Source: Caldilineae bacterium (GTDB lineage: Bacteria > Chloroflexota > Anaerolineae > J102). Taken from it: a stretch of DNA of 11,511 bases. Position numbers and translations under genes: made by a program. Below are positions 1 through 7,419 of this stretch, piece by piece. Positions within the stretch are counted from its first letter, which is position 1, and each line of letters starts with the position of its first letter. A model generated the notes under the pieces. The model saw only the letters and a list, made by a program, of their open reading frames with translations. It did no database searches and had not been told where the DNA came from. Location: contig RFJM01000238.1 in the NCBI GenBank assembly GCA_003694905.1, positions 1 to 11,511 on the forward strand, read 5' to 3'.

Positions 1-1011
1 CCCCAGGGGGTGTTGGCGGCAGGTCAGGTTACGCCTGGCGGCTATACGCTGGAGGTGGCGATTCCGGCATCGTTGCTCGGCGGCGCGCTCCGGCCCGAAC
101 AGGCCATCCGCTTTAACTATGGTCTGCTGGATGACGACGATGATGACGGCAGGCCGGAACGTACGCTGGTCTGGCAGGGGGCCTCGGTAACGGGAATTCA
201 GGCGGATTTCGGCTCGGTGACGCCGCAGGCGCTCTCACTCTTCACCCGTGTCAGCAGAGATGATCCCGGTTTCGCCGATACGATTCTCAACGAGTGGGAC
301 CCGAATCGAAATTACGGCCAGCATGGCACGTTGTGGATCCGGGCAACGAATAGCCAGATGAGCGTTTTCCGGCTATCGCTGGACGCGTTGCCGACGAACG
401 CAGTGCTGAGCAAAGCGCTGGTGGGTTTCTACACGACGAGCAGTCCCGGCAATATCGATTTTACGGCAAGGCTCTACCGCCTGCTGCGGCCCTGGATAGA
501 AGACGAAGCGAACTGGAATCAGGCGGCAGCGGGACAGCCCTGGGAGGCGCCAGGTGCCGCGGGCGCGGGGGACCGCGCAGCAGTGGCCAGCGCCGAGACG
601 AAGCTCGCCATTGCCGGCAAGTCGTCCTGGTTCGATGTGACCGAGGACGTGCAGGCGTTTATCAGCGGCGAGGCCGAGAATTACGGCTGGCTCATTACCG
701 GAGAAGCAGCCGCGAGTAATATGTACCAGATCGGTAGTAGCAACAATGTCTCCGAGACGCTGCGACCCGAGCTGTACTTCGAGTACTACCTGCCTTCGGG
801 TACGCTGGCCTCGCCAACACCGTGGCCTACGGCCACGCCGACAGCAACGGCGACGCCGACGGCAACACCAACGGCAACGGCAACTCCGACGCCCACACCG
901 ACGCCCACGGCAACGGTGACGCCTACAGCGACACCTTCAGCTACCCCTACGGCGACGCCTACACCGAGTCCGACACCGGTGCGGCTGTGGATGCCGGTGA
1001 TTCGTCGTTGA
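1..1011 (+). CDS. Secreted carbohydrate-binding/DNRLRE-domain protein, 3' part
   Basis: The frame is open to the left edge, so this is the C-terminal 336 residues of a longer protein; the GTG at 10 is not a convincing start. The first ~75 residues resemble the end of a CBM9-like sugar-binding domain (GYTLEVAIPASLLGG, then FNYGLLDDDDDDGR, an acidic run that could bind calcium). Roughly residues 93-263 match a DNRLRE (CBM96-type) domain, with the hallmark string RLLRPWIEDEANWNQA followed by WFDVTEDVQAFISG and YGWLITGE. A Thr/Pro/Ala linker follows, and the protein ends VRLWMPVIRR. Known for the family: such modules occur in extracellular, often polysaccharide-associated proteins. Inferred: a surface or secreted protein whose signal peptide and any catalytic domain lie outside the window. 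It converges on the lysine operon and has no evident link to it. Confidence 0.85.
   Translation, partial: PQGVLAAGQVTPGGYTLEVAIPASLLGGALRPEQAIRFNYGLLDDDDDDGRPERTLVWQGASVTGIQADFGSVTPQALSLFTRVSRDDPGFADTILNEWDPNRNYGQHGTLWIRATNSQMSVFRLSLDALPTNAVLSKALVGFYTTSSPGNIDFTARLYRLLRPWIEDEANWNQAAAGQPWEAPGAAGAGDRAAVASAETKLAIAGKSSWFDVTEDVQAFISGEAENYGWLITGEAAASNMYQIGSSNNVSETLRPELYFEYYLPSGTLASPTPWPTATPTATATPTATPTATATPTPTPTPTATVTPTATPSATPTATPTPSPTPVRLWMPVIRR
811..978 (+). repeat. Low-complexity Thr-Pro-Ala linker coding repeat
   Basis: A degenerate hexameric DNA repeat (ACG-CCG, ACG-GCA type codons) encodes about 56 residues made almost only of Thr, Pro and Ala. It is an extended extracellular linker between the DNRLRE domain and the C-terminal LWMPVIRR tail. 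The repeat opens long but meaningless reading frames on both strands. Repeats like this are prone to slippage, so its length may vary between strains. Confidence 0.9.
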
Positions 1012-1024
1012 GCCGGTGGCCGCG

Positions 1025-1154
1025 GGGGCCGGCGCCCAGCCGCCGACAAAGTCGGCGGCTTCCGGCGCTGCGCCCCCACCCGGCCATCTGCAACGTCCAC
1101 CGGGGGCACTGGGGCGCAGCGCCGGGGCACGGTTCCCGTGCGGGCGCCGGCCCC
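1025..1154. repeat. Cloverleaf-like nested palindrome element between convergent genes
   Basis: Nearly the whole spacer consists of perfect inverted repeats. The outer stem is 13 bp (1025-1037 with 1142-1154, GGGGCCGGCGCCC). It encloses three hairpins in a row. Arm A is 1038-1047 with 1051-1060 (10 bp, loop AAA). Arm B is 1062-1076 with 1111-1125 (15 bp, CCGGCGCTGCGCCCC, 34-nt loop with a further CCCGG/CCGGG pair). Arm C is 1127-1132 with 1136-1141 (6 bp, loop TTC). Only single bases (1061, 1126) separate the arms. It begins 13 nt after the stop of the plus gene and ends 16 nt from the stop of lysU. Neither strand has a T-tract after the stems, so it is not a standard intrinsic terminator. 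It may be a mobile palindromic element, a structured RNA end or a bidirectional transcription barrier. Confidence 0.8.
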
Positions 1155-1170
1155 ACACCGTGGCTGCTTC

Positions 1171-1674
1171 TCAGCCCCCTGCCAGTCGCGCTCGCAACAT
1201 CGGTATCAGCCCCCCGGCCTCCAGGATCTCCCGTAGCGCGGGCGACAGGGGCGCGAACGCGAACCGCCCCTTGCGACACACGATCTCGTGCTGCTCCAGA
1301 TCTACAACAATGCGTTCGCCCTTTTCAACGGCCCTCACCGCCGCCGGACAGACAATCGGCAGCAGCCCGTTATTCACTGCGTTTCGATAGTAGATGCGGC
1401 TGAAAGAAGCCGCCACAATCACCTGCACCCCAGCCTCCACCAGACAGGTTACCGCTTGCTCCCGACTTGACCCGCACCCCCAATTCACCCCGGCCACAAT
1501 GATGTCGCCCGGGCGTACCGACCTGGCAAACTCGGGATCCAAATCTTCCAGCGCGTGTGCCGCCAGCTCCGGCCCGCGGGCCAGCGTATACGTATACTTA
1601 CCGGGAAAAATCACATCCGTATTCACGTGATCCCCGTACTTCCACACGCGGCCCTCAAACCTCTTCTGCCACAT
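1171..1674 (-). CDS. lysU: Homoaconitase small subunit
   Basis: This is the swivel-domain subunit that pairs with LysT to isomerise homocitrate via homoaconitate to homoisocitrate in the cytoplasm. The 167 residues fit the LeuD/LysU family (about 160-170). Visible signatures are HVNTDVIFPGKYTYT at 16-30, VNWGCGSSREQA at 63-74 and YYRNAVNNGLLP at 95-106. The loop after NTD (PGKYTYT) lies where small subunits of this family set substrate choice; PGKY is also what I recall for Thermus LysU. The ATG shares one base with the lysT stop (TGATG), which suggests translational coupling. It is the last gene of the operon. LeuD is the alternative, but the lysine gene context and a dedicated homocitrate synthase favour LysU. 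Confidence 0.9.
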   Translation of the reverse strand: MWQKRFEGRVWKYGDHVNTDVIFPGKYTYTLARGPELAAHALEDLDPEFARSVRPGDIIVAGVNWGCGSSREQAVTCLVEAGVQVIVAASFSRIYYRNAVNNGLLPIVCPAAVRAVEKGERIVVDLEQHEIVCRKGRFAFAPLSPALREILEAGGLIPMLRARLAGG

Positions 1675-2987
1675 CAGCCTGCCTCCAGTTCTGCGGGATG
1701 CGTAATGCGACCGGTGACCGCGCTTGCCGCTACCACGGCCGGGCTTGACAGATAGACCTCACTTTCGCGCGTGCCCATGCGCCCGCGATAGTTGCGATTT
1801 GCCGTGCTGATCACGACTTCACCGGGCGCGGGAATCCCGAAGTGATTGCCCATGCACGGCCCACACCCCGGTGTACCCAGCACTGCGCCTGCCTCCAGGA
1901 ACGTCTGTACATAGCCGGCCGCCACTGCCTCCTGCAGCACCGTACGCGATGCGGGGATGACGATAAGGGGAACTGTAATATGCCTCGTGCTGCCGTCTGT
2001 TCGGCGCAACACAGCCGCCGCGGCTGCCAGGTCCTCCAGCCGCCCGTTCGTGCAAGTGCCGATAAACGCCTGATGCACCTCCCTTCCGCTTACCGCCGAG
2101 AGCGGTAGCACATGGTCGGGGCGATGGGGACAGGCTACCAGGGGCTCGAGCTCATCGAGCACAACCACATGCCGCGCCACTACCGGTGCAGCGGCATCAG
2201 GATACAGCGCATCCTTTTGCACCTGTGCCAGCGCCTCTTCCGGCCCGACACCGGTACGCCGCGCGTAGCGCACCGCCAGCCAGTGGAATACCTTCTCATC
2301 CGGCGGCAGATACGCGTTCTTCACCCCGAACTCCGCCATCATATTGGCCAGCGTCATGCGTTGCGCCACATCCAGACTTGCCACGCCCTCTCCTGCAAAC
2401 TCGACCGACAGATACGTCCCGCCATCCGCGCCAAACCGACCCAGAATGTGCAATGCCAGATCCTTCGCGGTAACACCCTCAGGCAACGACCCACGCAACT
2501 CAATGCTCAGCGTCTCGGGCACACGTAGCCATAGCCGCCCCGTCGCCCAGATGGCCGCCATCTCACTGCGCCCAACCCCCGCACCGAACGCTCCCATCCA
2601 GCCGAAATGGGGTGTGTGACTGTCGGCACCCAGGATCAATTGACCGGGCAACACCAGCGCCTCTTCGCTCAACACCTGGTGGCAGATCCCGCGGCCGATC
2701 TCGAAAAAGTGGCGGATACCCTGCTCACGCACAAAGCGCCGGATTTCGGCATGATTCTGCGCGTGCCGCGTCGTAGGTGGGGGAGCAGCATGATCGAGCG
2801 TAATGGCCAACCGTTCGGGATAGCGCACCCGTTTGGCGCCGGTATCGGCAAAAATGCGCATGATCGCTGCGCTGTTGTCATGACTCAGCGCCCGATCCGG
2901 TTCCACCTCGACAACCGTACCGATGTCGACCTGCGGCAAACCGGCCGCGCGGGCAATGGCCTTCTGTGCAAACGTGAAAGCAGTCAT
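1674..2987 (-). CDS. lysT: Homoaconitase large subunit
   Basis: The [4Fe-4S] catalytic subunit of homoaconitase, partner of LysU. It has 437 residues from the ATG at 2987; a GTG directly before it at 2990 is the other possible start. Cluster ligands are visible as C312 (GTCTNGR) and C375/C378 (PGCGPCMG). DHAAP at 65-69, ADSHT at 121-125 and NRNYRGRMG at 397-405 are the usual active-site and substrate-binding stretches of the aconitase superfamily. The length matches the LeuC/LysT branch (about 420-470) rather than single-chain aconitase. The AGGTGAGGAG stretch that carries the homocitrate synthase stop also serves as its ribosome-binding site, so the two genes are tightly coupled. LeuC (isopropylmalate isomerase) cannot be told apart by motif alone; the operon argues for homoaconitase. 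Confidence 0.9.
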   Translation of the reverse strand: MTAFTFAQKAIARAAGLPQVDIGTVVEVEPDRALSHDNSAAIMRIFADTGAKRVRYPERLAITLDHAAPPPTTRHAQNHAEIRRFVREQGIRHFFEIGRGICHQVLSEEALVLPGQLILGADSHTPHFGWMGAFGAGVGRSEMAAIWATGRLWLRVPETLSIELRGSLPEGVTAKDLALHILGRFGADGGTYLSVEFAGEGVASLDVAQRMTLANMMAEFGVKNAYLPPDEKVFHWLAVRYARRTGVGPEEALAQVQKDALYPDAAAPVVARHVVVLDELEPLVACPHRPDHVLPLSAVSGREVHQAFIGTCTNGRLEDLAAAAAVLRRTDGSTRHITVPLIVIPASRTVLQEAVAAGYVQTFLEAGAVLGTPGCGPCMGNHFGIPAPGEVVISTANRNYRGRMGTRESEVYLSSPAVVAASAVTGRITHPAELEAG

Positions 2988-2993
2988 CACTCC

Positions 2994-4184
2994 TCACCTG
3001 CCGCCCACCAGCGAGGTCAAAGCCGGCTGCACTCGATTGCCGGTGCCGTTTTGCGACCATTGATGCAGCAGATCATCCACATCGTCCAGCGTCAGGTGCT
3101 TCTCGTCGGCCAACGCCTTGACGTGTCGTGTCAGTTCCTTGATCTGCGCGTCACTCAGCTCCAGCCCCAACTGTTCTGCTCGCGCCTTGATCGCATTCCA
3201 GCCTGTCAGCCGATGGGCGATGGAGATATACCGCGTCAGCCCGAAATCCTCGGGATTCAGAGCCTCGTACGTCTCCGGTGCATTGAGGATAGCCTTGGCA
3301 TGAATGCCCGCCTTGTGCGTGAAAGCCGTAATACCGGTGATATAGTTGTTGAAAGGCACATCCACCCCCACCATCTCGGCCACCATGTGGTCGAGCTCGT
3401 ACAGCTTGTCAACTCGATATTTGCGCAGCACCGTCTCCCGGTCGTAGGTCATCATGCGCGCGATGAATCCACCCAGCGGCGTGATACCATTGCGTTCACC
3501 GATACCCAGCACACTCGTGTCCACATGCGTGGCCCCGGCCTGCAGCGCAGCAAATGCATTGGCGATCGCGCAGCCCGAATCATTATGCCCGTGGAACTCG
3601 ATATCGGCCTGCGTAAAACTGCGTAGCGTCCCCACCAATTTCGCCACCTGATCCGGCGTGGCGATACCGACCGTATCGGCCACACCCAATCGATCCACCA
3701 CCCCTAGCTTATCCACGGCCAGATAGACGCGCAGCAGGTCGGAAAAACTCGAGCGGAAAGAATCCTCCGTACTGAAACGAAGCTCGATATCGGGTGCCTG
3801 CTCCCGTACCCACGTCAGGACTTCCGCAGCCAGATCGATGATCTCTTCGATACTCTTGCCGTGGCTGAACTGACGCAGTTGCGAAGATGTGCCGATCACA
3901 ATGTCAAGCCCGTCAATTCCCGTGTCCAGCGCCAGTGTGGCGTCACCGCGATGACAACGGATATGTGTCAGCACTCGCGCCTTGAGATTGCGTCCGGTGA
4001 TGGCGCGCAGATCGCGCTCACTGCCGGGCGATGCACACGGCGACGTCAACTCCACATACTCCACACCCAGCTCGTCCAGAGCTTCGGCAATGCGGATCTT
4101 GTCATCGGTACTGAAATTGGCACCGATAAACTGCTCGCCTTCACGGAGCGTCGACTCGATGATGGCATAGTTTTCTAGAGACAT
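2994..4184 (-). CDS. lysS: Homocitrate synthase
   Basis: Catalyses the first committed step: acetyl-CoA plus 2-oxoglutarate to homocitrate. I place the start at the ATG at 4184, preceded by GAGGGAG at 4190-4196 with 5-nt spacing; the frame stays open upstream to 4232. This gives 396 residues. A DRE-TIM metallolyase barrel fills the N-terminal part, with STLREGEQF at 11-19 (R14, E15), metal ligands in FHGHND (H198, H200) and FTHKAGIHAKA further on. HRLTGWNAI is typical of homocitrate synthases of the Lys20/Thermus type rather than isopropylmalate synthases. D94, R136 and S138 sit where I recall Thermus homocitrate synthase residues that bind the feedback inhibitor lysine, so end-product inhibition is plausible. 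The gap to lysJ upstream is 44 nt. The symbol hcs is also used. Confidence 0.9.
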   Translation of the reverse strand: MSLENYAIIESTLREGEQFIGANFSTDDKIRIAEALDELGVEYVELTSPCASPGSERDLRAITGRNLKARVLTHIRCHRGDATLALDTGIDGLDIVIGTSSQLRQFSHGKSIEEIIDLAAEVLTWVREQAPDIELRFSTEDSFRSSFSDLLRVYLAVDKLGVVDRLGVADTVGIATPDQVAKLVGTLRSFTQADIEFHGHNDSGCAIANAFAALQAGATHVDTSVLGIGERNGITPLGGFIARMMTYDRETVLRKYRVDKLYELDHMVAEMVGVDVPFNNYITGITAFTHKAGIHAKAILNAPETYEALNPEDFGLTRYISIAHRLTGWNAIKARAEQLGLELSDAQIKELTRHVKALADEKHLTLDDVDDLLHQWSQNGTGNRVQPALTSLVGGR

Positions 4185-4189
4185 GATAA

Positions 4190-4196
4190 CTCCCTC
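4190..4196 (-). promoter_or_regulatory. Ribosome-binding site of homocitrate synthase
   Basis: GAGGGAG read on the minus strand, 5 nt before the ATG at 4184. It decides the start against the longer open frame that reaches 4232 and would overlap the end of lysJ. Confidence 0.7.
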
Positions 4197-4228
4197 GCAG
4201 AGATGAGATTGGAATCCAAGCAAACGGT

Positions 4229-5437
4229 TCAAGTTTCGGCAGAGGCCAGCACATCGGCCAGCGCAGCGACCACCTCCTCCAGATCGGGTTCCTCGATCAC
4301 CAGAGGCGGCAGGAAACGAACCACAGTGGGACCGGCCGGCAGAGCCAGCACCCCCCGCTCCTGCAGGCCCTTCAACACGGGCGTGGCCTTGATGCGGAGA
4401 TCCACCCCCACCATCAGACCTAGCCCGCGCACCTCTCGGACCAGGGGTGAGTCGATAGCTGCCAGCCGGCGATGGAACATCTCTCCCAATCGGCGCGCCC
4501 GTCCGGGCAAATCCTCTCGCTCGACCACGTCCAGCGTGGCCAGGGCCGCCGCGCAGGCCAGCGGATTGCCCCCGAACGTACTGCCATGACTACCTGCTGG
4601 CAACCGCCCCACGCGGTCTCCGATCAGACACGCACCCATAGGGAACCCGCCGGCCAGACTCTTCGCCACAGGCATCAGATCGGGTGTGACATCCATCTGT
4701 TGACAGGCCCACCAGCTACCGGTGCGCCCGACACCTGTCTGTACCTCGTCCAGGATGAGAAGCGCCCCGCGCTCACGGCAGAGAGCCTGGGCCCCCTGCA
4801 GATACTCGCGGCCGGCGGGCACTACACCCCCCTCACCCTGCACCACCTCCAGCAACACCGCGGCCGTCGTCTCATCCACAGCTTCATCCAACTCCTCGAG
4901 CCGATTCAGGCGAACATGACGGAACCCCGGCACCAGCGGCTCGAACGGCCGGCGATACTGCGGTTTCCAGGTGGCACTGAGCGAACCGAGCGTACGTCCG
5001 TGAAAGGCCATGCGTGCGGCCACAATCCCCGGTCGCCCCGTGCTCAACCGTGCAAACTTGATGGCCGCCTCCACTGCCTCGGTACCCGAGTTGCACAGAA
5101 ATGCCCGCTTCATCCCCTCGGGTGCTAGCTTCGTCAGCCGGCTCAGCAACTGGGCCCGCCGGTCATTGTACAGACTTGTGGGACAGATCATCAGGCGCCG
5201 ACTTTGCTCTTCGATAGCCGCGACCACGGCGGGATGACAATGACCGACATTCAGCGCGCCATGACCGGCGATACAGTCGATGTAGCGATTCCCGGCCTCA
5301 TCCCACACATACGCGGCCTCACCGCGCACAATCGTGAGCGGCCGCCTCGCCGTGACGCCGGCACTGTGCGTCGATTCCAGCGCCACGATGTCCGCGGCCG
5401 CCAGCGTTGCCGATGTGGATACAAAACTCGAGCTCAT
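4229..5437 (-). CDS. lysJ: LysW-gamma-L-lysine aminotransferase
   Basis: PLP-dependent class-III (acetylornithine-type) aminotransferase that converts LysW-aminoadipate semialdehyde to LysW-lysine with glutamate as amino donor. From the ATG at 5437 it has 402 residues, close to Thermus LysJ (about 395). Visible features are SGTEAVEAA at 117-125 (phosphate binding), FHGRTLGSLS at 145-154, LLILDEVQTGVGRTG at 226-240 with D230 to pair with the pyridine nitrogen, the Schiff-base lysine K259 in PVAKSLAGGF, and GSTFGGNPLA at 285-294. The C-terminal GPTVVRFLPPLVIE is typical of LysJ/ArgD. A longer frame starts at 5452, but AAAGG four bases before the 5437 ATG favours the shorter protein. The gap to lysZ is 21 nt. 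It could also serve as acetylornithine aminotransferase if arginine synthesis shares it. Confidence 0.9.
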   Translation of the reverse strand: MSSSFVSTSATLAAADIVALESTHSAGVTARRPLTIVRGEAAYVWDEAGNRYIDCIAGHGALNVGHCHPAVVAAIEEQSRRLMICPTSLYNDRRAQLLSRLTKLAPEGMKRAFLCNSGTEAVEAAIKFARLSTGRPGIVAARMAFHGRTLGSLSATWKPQYRRPFEPLVPGFRHVRLNRLEELDEAVDETTAAVLLEVVQGEGGVVPAGREYLQGAQALCRERGALLILDEVQTGVGRTGSWWACQQMDVTPDLMPVAKSLAGGFPMGACLIGDRVGRLPAGSHGSTFGGNPLACAAALATLDVVEREDLPGRARRLGEMFHRRLAAIDSPLVREVRGLGLMVGVDLRIKATPVLKGLQERGVLALPAGPTVVRFLPPLVIEEPDLEEVVAALADVLASAET

Positions 5438-5441
5438 GATA

Positions 5442-5446
5442 CCTTT
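5442..5446 (-). promoter_or_regulatory. Ribosome-binding site of lysJ
   Basis: AAAGG on the minus strand (within GGAAAGG), 4 nt before the ATG at 5437. It favours this start over the in-frame ATG at 5452, which has no purine-rich sequence before it. Confidence 0.6.
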
Positions 5447-5458
5447 CCGCATAACTGA

Positions 5459-6271
5459 CTAGGGGATGAAAAGTGTGCCCTGACCTGCCAGGCCCGCCCG
5501 AATGGGAGCCGTCCTTCTGGCATCGGCAAGCACAACGCGGCCTACTCCCCCGGACAGAGCCTCCTGCGCCGCCAGCACCTTCCGTTTCATACGACCTTGC
5601 GCCAGATCCATAGCGCGCTCGATCTCGCCGAGGCGAACACAGCCAACCAGACTCGACTCATCCGGGAAGTCGGCCAACAGACCGGGTACATTGGCCAAGA
5701 TCACCAGCACATCTGCCTGAAGCGCCGCCGCGATCATCGCGGCAGCGCGGTCCCCGTCCACATTGAGCGGTTCGGCCTCGGCACCAATGGCAAGGGGCGC
5801 GACCACCGGTACATAGCCTGCCGTCAGCAACAGGAGCAGCAGTTCATGATTGACCCCGGTCAACCTACCGCTGTAATCATCTCGGATGATGCGCTGACGC
5901 CCGTTTTCCACAGCGCGAATTGCCCTCTTCCGCTGTGCCTGGAGCAACCGCCCGTCCATACCGCTCAACCCCACCGCCTGCACCCCTCGCGCTTGCAAAC
6001 GCCCGACGATCTCCTTGTTCATCAATCCCGCCGCCGCGGCCACGTACATCTCCAATGTGGCAGGGTCGGTGTAGCGGCTGCTGTGCCCTCCGGGCGATGT
6101 GATCATGCGCACAGGTACACCAGCGCGGCGGGCCAGATCGGTGGCCGCAGCCGAGGCGCCGTGAACCAGCACCGTAGGACGCCCTTCTCTGTTCAATTCG
6201 GCGAGATCGTCGCATACGGCATCGATGTCGCTGCCTTCGGAACCGCTGATCTTGATAACTGTGAGATCCAT
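5459..6271 (-). CDS. lysZ: LysW-aminoadipate kinase
   Basis: Amino-acid kinase fold enzyme related to ArgB. It phosphorylates the gamma-carboxylate end of aminoadipate bound to LysW, using ATP. From the ATG at 6271 it has 270 residues, the usual LysZ length; the open frame runs back to 6427 but that would overlap lysY and adds a non-homologous tail. Visible are VIKISGSEG (5-13, nucleotide-binding start), VLVHGASAAA (34-43), GHSSRYTD at 62-69 and PLNVDGDRAAAMIA at 168-181. The GHxSRYTD string is characteristic of LysZ-type kinases acting on a carrier protein, unlike the corresponding ArgB region. No strong ribosome-binding site precedes the ATG (GTAGTAAGCTT), so translation may depend on coupling to lysY, whose stop is 38 nt upstream. 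Confidence 0.9.
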   Translation of the reverse strand: MDLTVIKISGSEGSDIDAVCDDLAELNREGRPTVLVHGASAAATDLARRAGVPVRMITSPGGHSSRYTDPATLEMYVAAAAGLMNKEIVGRLQARGVQAVGLSGMDGRLLQAQRKRAIRAVENGRQRIIRDDYSGRLTGVNHELLLLLLTAGYVPVVAPLAIGAEAEPLNVDGDRAAAMIAAALQADVLVILANVPGLLADFPDESSLVGCVRLGEIERAMDLAQGRMKRKVLAAQEALSGGVGRVVLADARRTAPIRAGLAGQGTLFIP

Positions 6272-6309
6272 AAGCTTACTACGGAAACAAGAGTGATGAA
6301 TCGGATGGC

Positions 6310-7374
6310 TCAGATCGGATGCAGGCCGGGGAAAGTCAGTCCGGTGGTCTCTTCCCAGCCCATCATCAGGTTGAGGCATTGGACCGCGCTGCCGGCCGCG
6401 CCCTTGCCCAGATTGTCGATGGCGCACAGAGCAACCAGCCTGCCGTTCTCCTCATCCAGACTCCAGCCCACGTCGGCCAGATTCGTGCCCGCCAGCAGCT
6501 TCGGCTCGGGATGGCGGTGGATGCCTCCGCGCTCGTGCACCACCCTGACGAAGGGCTCCCCTGCGCTGAAACTCCGATACGCCCGCCATAGGTCGCGCTC
6601 GCCCACGCCCGGCCGGACCCAGGCATGCGCGGTGGCCAACACACCTCGCACCAGCTCGACCGATGTCACCGAGAGATGGACATCCTCGCGCCCCAAAGCC
6701 CGGTGCACCTCCGCCTGATGGCGGTGGCCCGTCGGCGCGAAGCTACGTACCACATGACTGCGTTCCGGGTGGTGTGAGGCAGCCGAGGCACTGGCACCCC
6801 CTTCCGAAGAACCTACTTTGAGATCGACCAGGATAGGCCGGTCGTCGCGCAGCAGATCGGATCGCACCAGGGGCAGCAACGCCAGAATGCTGGCCGTGGC
6901 ATTGCATCCCACGCCGCTGACGTAGGCGCTTTCCCGAATTCTGGCGCGATTGACTTCGGGCAGCCCGTAGACGAAGCGCTCCAGCCAGCCAGGCGCTTTA
7001 TGTTCGTGGCCATACCAGCGCCGATAGAGGGCCGCGTCGCCCAGCCGGAAATCCGCGCTCAAATCGATGATGCGGGGGGCCAGCTCTGCGAAGCGTTCGA
7101 TATTCTCCTGGGCCTGGCCGTGGGGCAGAGCCAGAAAGAGCACATCGCAAGGCTCCAGCTCGTCGAGGGTGGTGAAGCGAAGCGCGGGACGCCCGGCCCA
7201 GGGACGTAGATTGGGATGCAGGGTGTGGACATACTTGCCCGCATTGCGTTGCGAAGTCACCTGTGTCACTTCGACGTAGGGATGACCTAACAGCAGCCGC
7301 AGCAATTCGCCGCCGCCGTAGCCGGAACCACCGACGATGGCGATTTTGAGGGACGAAGGGGATGAAGCGGTCAT
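6310..7374 (-). CDS. lysY: LysW-aminoadipyl-phosphate reductase
   Basis: ArgC-family NADPH-dependent reductase that turns LysW-aminoadipyl phosphate into the semialdehyde. It has 354 residues (family about 340-355). The N-terminal Rossmann motif is IVGGSGYGGGELLRLLL at 13-29. The thioester-forming catalytic Cys is C157 in SGVGCNAT, and the catalytic-site His string is TGHRHQAE at 215-222. IDNLGKGAAGSAVQ near the C-terminus is a further family signature. The upstream sequence (TAGAGAACTC) gives only a weak ribosome-binding site; the gap to lysX is 45 nt. ArgC of arginine synthesis is the paralogous alternative, but the position between lysX and lysZ identifies it as LysY. Confidence 0.9.
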   Translation of the reverse strand: MTASSPSSLKIAIVGGSGYGGGELLRLLLGHPYVEVTQVTSQRNAGKYVHTLHPNLRPWAGRPALRFTTLDELEPCDVLFLALPHGQAQENIERFAELAPRIIDLSADFRLGDAALYRRWYGHEHKAPGWLERFVYGLPEVNRARIRESAYVSGVGCNATASILALLPLVRSDLLRDDRPILVDLKVGSSEGGASASAASHHPERSHVVRSFAPTGHRHQAEVHRALGREDVHLSVTSVELVRGVLATAHAWVRPGVGERDLWRAYRSFSAGEPFVRVVHERGGIHRHPEPKLLAGTNLADVGWSLDEENGRLVALCAIDNLGKGAAGSAVQCLNLMMGWEETTGLTFPGLHPI

Positions 7375-7419
7375 GAGTTCTCTAGCTCGATGCAGGAAAC
7401 GATGAGGTTCGGGCGAAGA

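Noticed and set aside
1038..1060. Perfect 10-bp hairpin after the plus-strand gene as an intrinsic terminator
   Set aside because: No T-tract follows on either strand, and the hairpin is one arm of the larger nested palindrome.
786..1403. Reading frames on both strands over the Thr-Pro repeat and the palindromic spacer
   Set aside because: They arise from the hexameric repeat read in other frames (for example alternating Gly-Val) and from GC-rich palindromes.
2607..3626. Long plus-strand reading frame of 339 codons opposite lysT and homocitrate synthase
   Set aside because: It lies antisense to two well-supported enzymes, spans their junction and has no recognisable motif; high GC content produces such shadows.
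1171..4184. leuA/leuC/leuD leucine genes instead of lysine genes
   Set aside because: The synthase has the HRLTGWNAI and STLREGEQF signatures of homocitrate synthase and the genes are contiguous with lysW-lysX-lysY-lysZ-lysJ.
5597..6718. Long plus-strand reading frame of 373 codons opposite lysZ and lysY
   Set aside because: Same reason: antisense to two clear enzyme genes, composition rich in Arg, Pro and His, no family resemblance.
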